From Solirubrobacteraceae bacterium (GTDB lineage Bacteria > Actinomycetota > Thermoleophilia > Solirubrobacterales > Solirubrobacteraceae), in NCBI GenBank assembly GCA_016462625.1, contig JAEMSV010000010.1, forward strand, positions 1-35,612: 35,612 nt of DNA, read 5' to 3'. Each line of letters begins with the position of its first letter. Within the stretch, counting starts at the first letter, position 1. The notes beneath the pieces were generated by a model. The model had not been told where the DNA came from and did not search any database. It was given only the letters and a program-made list of their open reading frames with translations. Positions 34,339 to 35,612 of the stretch are shown piece by piece. Both the position numbers and the translations under genes were made by a program.

Positions 34339-34344
34339 AGTATG
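34339..34344 (-). promoter_or_regulatory. Candidate -10 box of the glycosidase-like gene
   Basis: CATACT on the minus strand, eight bases before ATG 34330. The same hexamer in GCCATACTCC context precedes lysA. Confidence 0.4.
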
Positions 34345-34388
34345 GCATCTGAACGAACGACCAGATCGCAGGAAACCGCGCAGATCCC

Positions 34389-34394
34389 TACCCT
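34389..34394 (+). promoter_or_regulatory. Candidate -10 box of the hydroxyacyl-CoA dehydrogenase gene
   Basis: TACCCT, giving a leader of roughly 40 bases that contains the AGGGAG ribosome-binding site at 34426-34431 before the GTG at 34437. No clear -35. Confidence 0.3.
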
Positions 34395-34436
34395 ACGCCG
34401 CTGTCCACCACCCAGACAGTCCAGTAGGGAGACCCC

Positions 34437-35234
34437 GTGGCAGAAACACTCGCGATCGCCGGCTCCGGCACGATCGCGGCCGGCCTGGCCGCTGTGGCGG
34501 CCGCGAACGGCCCCGTCAAGCTGTGGGCGCGCTCGGACGCGTCCGCGGACCGCGCGCGCAAGACCATCGACAAGTTCATCAGCAGGATCGAGGGTGCCGA
34601 CCCGTCCAACGTGACGGTCGTCCAGGACCTCGGCGAACTGGTCGAAGGCGCCACGTTCGTGGTCGAGGCGATCGCCGAGGAATACGAGGCCAAGGAGCCG
34701 CTCCTGGAGCAGCTCGCCTCGCGCACGGGGGACGATGTCGTCGTGGCGACGACCACCTCTTCGCTGTCGGTGGAGCGCCTGGCGACGGCGTCCGGCGCGG
34801 CCGAGCGGTTCGTCGGCCTGCACGTGTTCAACCCGGTGCCGCGGATGAAGCTCGTCGAGCTCATCTACCCGGCCGCCGCGGGCCAGGGCGCGCGCGACCG
34901 CGCGAAGGCGCTGTGCATCACGCTCGAGAAGGAGCCGGTGGAGATCCCGGACGTCCCGGGCTTCGTGGTCAACCGCCTGCTGTTCCCGTACCTGTTCAGC
35001 GCCGTGGTCCTGCAGGACGAGACCGGCCTGCCGTCCGAGTCGATCGACACCGCGATGAAGCTCGGCGCCGGCCACCCGATGGGGCCGCTGGCCCTCATCG
35101 ACCTCGTCGGCATCGACGTGTCCGTGGCGATCGGCGATGCGATCGGCGCCGACGTCCCGCAGCGCCTGCGCGACCTGCTCGCCGAGGGCAAGCTCGGCCG
35201 CAAGTCCGGCGCGGGGCTGTACACCGATTACTAG
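34437..35234 (+). CDS. 3-hydroxyacyl-CoA dehydrogenase family protein
   Basis: 265 residues, cytoplasmic NAD-dependent oxidation of 3-hydroxyacyl-CoA (or 3-hydroxybutyryl-CoA). Rossmann motif AIAGSGTIAAGLAAVA (6-21), then FVVEAIAEEYEAKEPLLEQL, TTTSSLSVERLA, the catalytic HVFNPVPRMKLVEL (His and Glu), and the C-terminal domain PGFVVNRLLFPYL...GHPMGPLALIDLVGIDV...LGRKSGAGLYTDY. Short compared with 280-300 for the family but complete. GTG start with AGGGAG five bases upstream. No other beta-oxidation gene is adjacent. Confidence 0.94.
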   Translation: MAETLAIAGSGTIAAGLAAVAAANGPVKLWARSDASADRARKTIDKFISRIEGADPSNVTVVQDLGELVEGATFVVEAIAEEYEAKEPLLEQLASRTGDDVVVATTTSSLSVERLATASGAAERFVGLHVFNPVPRMKLVELIYPAAAGQGARDRAKALCITLEKEPVEIPDVPGFVVNRLLFPYLFSAVVLQDETGLPSESIDTAMKLGAGHPMGPLALIDLVGIDVSVAIGDAIGADVPQRLRDLLAEGKLGRKSGAGLYTDY

Positions 35235-35283
35235 ACGTTCGGCCGATCTTCACCCGCTGGTCACATCGGGTTTAGGGAGGCTT

Positions 35284-35340
35284 GAGGAGGGCGCGAAATG
35301 CTGCGCTCGCGACGTGTGGAAACGCGACGCGACCCTCCTC
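35284..35340 (+). other. Compound hairpin region after the dehydrogenase gene
   Basis: GAGGAGGG (35284-35291) pairs with CCCTCCTC (35333-35340), extended inward by CGCG pairs and an inner TCGCG/CGCGA hairpin. It may be a 3'-UTR structure, processed RNA or terminator part. A 37-codon Arg-rich frame starts at ATG 35298 with GAGGAGGG as an ideal ribosome-binding site, but coding is unproven. Confidence 0.35.
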
Positions 35341-35355
35341 CCTCAGTGAAGCGCC

Positions 35356-35381
35356 GACGGCCCCGTCACCACGGGGTCGTC
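35356..35381. terminator. Bidirectional hairpin terminator
   Basis: 11-bp stem, GACGGCCCCGT against ACGGGGTCGTC (one G-T pair), with a 4-base loop, between two convergent genes. It lacks a T-run, as is common in high-GC genomes. Confidence 0.65.
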
Positions 35382-35385
35382 GTGC

Positions 35386-35612
35386 TTAAGCGACCGGTCC
35401 TCGTTCTCTGATCCGGACGGCTTCGATGCGGTTCTCGCGCACCGATTCCACCCGGATCGAGTACCCGTTGGCCTGGACCGTGTCCCCGCGGCGGGGCAGC
35501 CGGCCGAGCTCGGCGAAGACGAAGCCGCCGACGGAGTTGTAGGCGTCGCTGTCGACCGGCAGGTGCAGGCCGTGGTCGATGAGGTCGGTCACCGCGACGT
35601 GGCCGCGGACGA
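35386..35612 (-). CDS. C-terminal end of a CorC/HlyC-type (CBS, transporter-associated) protein, 5' end outside the window
   Basis: The last 75 or so residues are visible: VAVTDLIDHGLHLPVDSDAYNSVGGFVFAELGRLPRRGDTVQANGYSIRVESVRENRIEAVRIRERGPVA-type sequence with the SVGGFVFAELGRLPRRGD motif that defines the CorC_HlyC transporter-associated domain found at the end of hemolysin-like/CNNM membrane proteins with CBS domains. These are linked to Mg2+/Co2+ efflux or tolerance. The frame is open to the window edge. Only the terminal domain can be judged; the membrane and CBS domains are not seen. Confidence 0.85.
   Translation of the reverse strand, partial: VRGHVAVTDLIDHGLHLPVDSDAYNSVGGFVFAELGRLPRRGDTVQANGYSIRVESVRENRIEAVRIRERGPVA

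Overview
The window is GC-rich (about 70%), dense bacterial chromosome with mostly GTG/ATG starts and many 4-11 base gene overlaps. The gene content (MarP-type protease, PspA/PspAA/PspAB/HtpX, FHA protein, TetR, lysA-hom-thrC-thrB order, an actinobacterial-style c-di-AMP riboswitch) points to an Actinomycetota member. The protein style resembles Thermoleophilia/Solirubrobacterales; that rank is inference from recall, not a search. No rRNA, tRNA, IS element, phage gene or CRISPR array was seen.

Layout. 1-7355: end of a secreted protein, topB and marP (one minus-strand unit), a penicillin-binding transpeptidase, a lipoprotein, an SRPBCC protein and a small zinc-finger protein. 7547-9746: zinc-ribbon/FHA protein, an orphan ParA ATPase and an L,D-transpeptidase lipoprotein. 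9753-14112: the minus-strand aspartate-family operon lysA-hom-thrC-thrB. 14134-18875: an alpha/beta hydrolase, a frameshifted secreted protein gene, and a metal ABC transporter (permease, ATPase, permease) behind a Zur-like box. 18859-25106: an envelope block with lgt, an M23 peptidase, htpX-pspAB, pspA-pspAA, and an NlpC/P60 hydrolase under a c-di-AMP riboswitch. 25485-30474: a tightly coupled plus-strand operon of a cell-wall-binding-like lipoprotein, a small unknown protein, a methyltransferase, a broken xseA, xseB and an enolase-superfamily protein. 30471-35612: tetR and ilvD divergent from a 17-bp gap, a secreted glycosidase-like protein, a 3-hydroxyacyl-CoA dehydrogenase, and the end of a CBS/CorC-type protein.

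Functionally, the window mixes amino-acid biosynthesis (Lys/Thr, and branched-chain through ilvD), metal uptake, and an unusual concentration of cell-envelope building, remodelling and stress genes. The Psp module appears complete but is split into two transcription units 1.2 kb apart.

The most interesting non-coding signals are: the c-di-AMP riboswitch; a perfect CRP-type site; a Zur-like box over the -35 of the metal transporter; opposed -10 hexamers shared by tetR and ilvD; long dyads in the M23/htpX and pspA promoters; and a recurring pattern of TAnnnT-like -10 boxes 6-11 bases before start codons, suggesting widespread leaderless transcription. Two genes (xseA and the secreted protein at 14830-16349) carry frame disruptions that are either real lesions or assembly errors.
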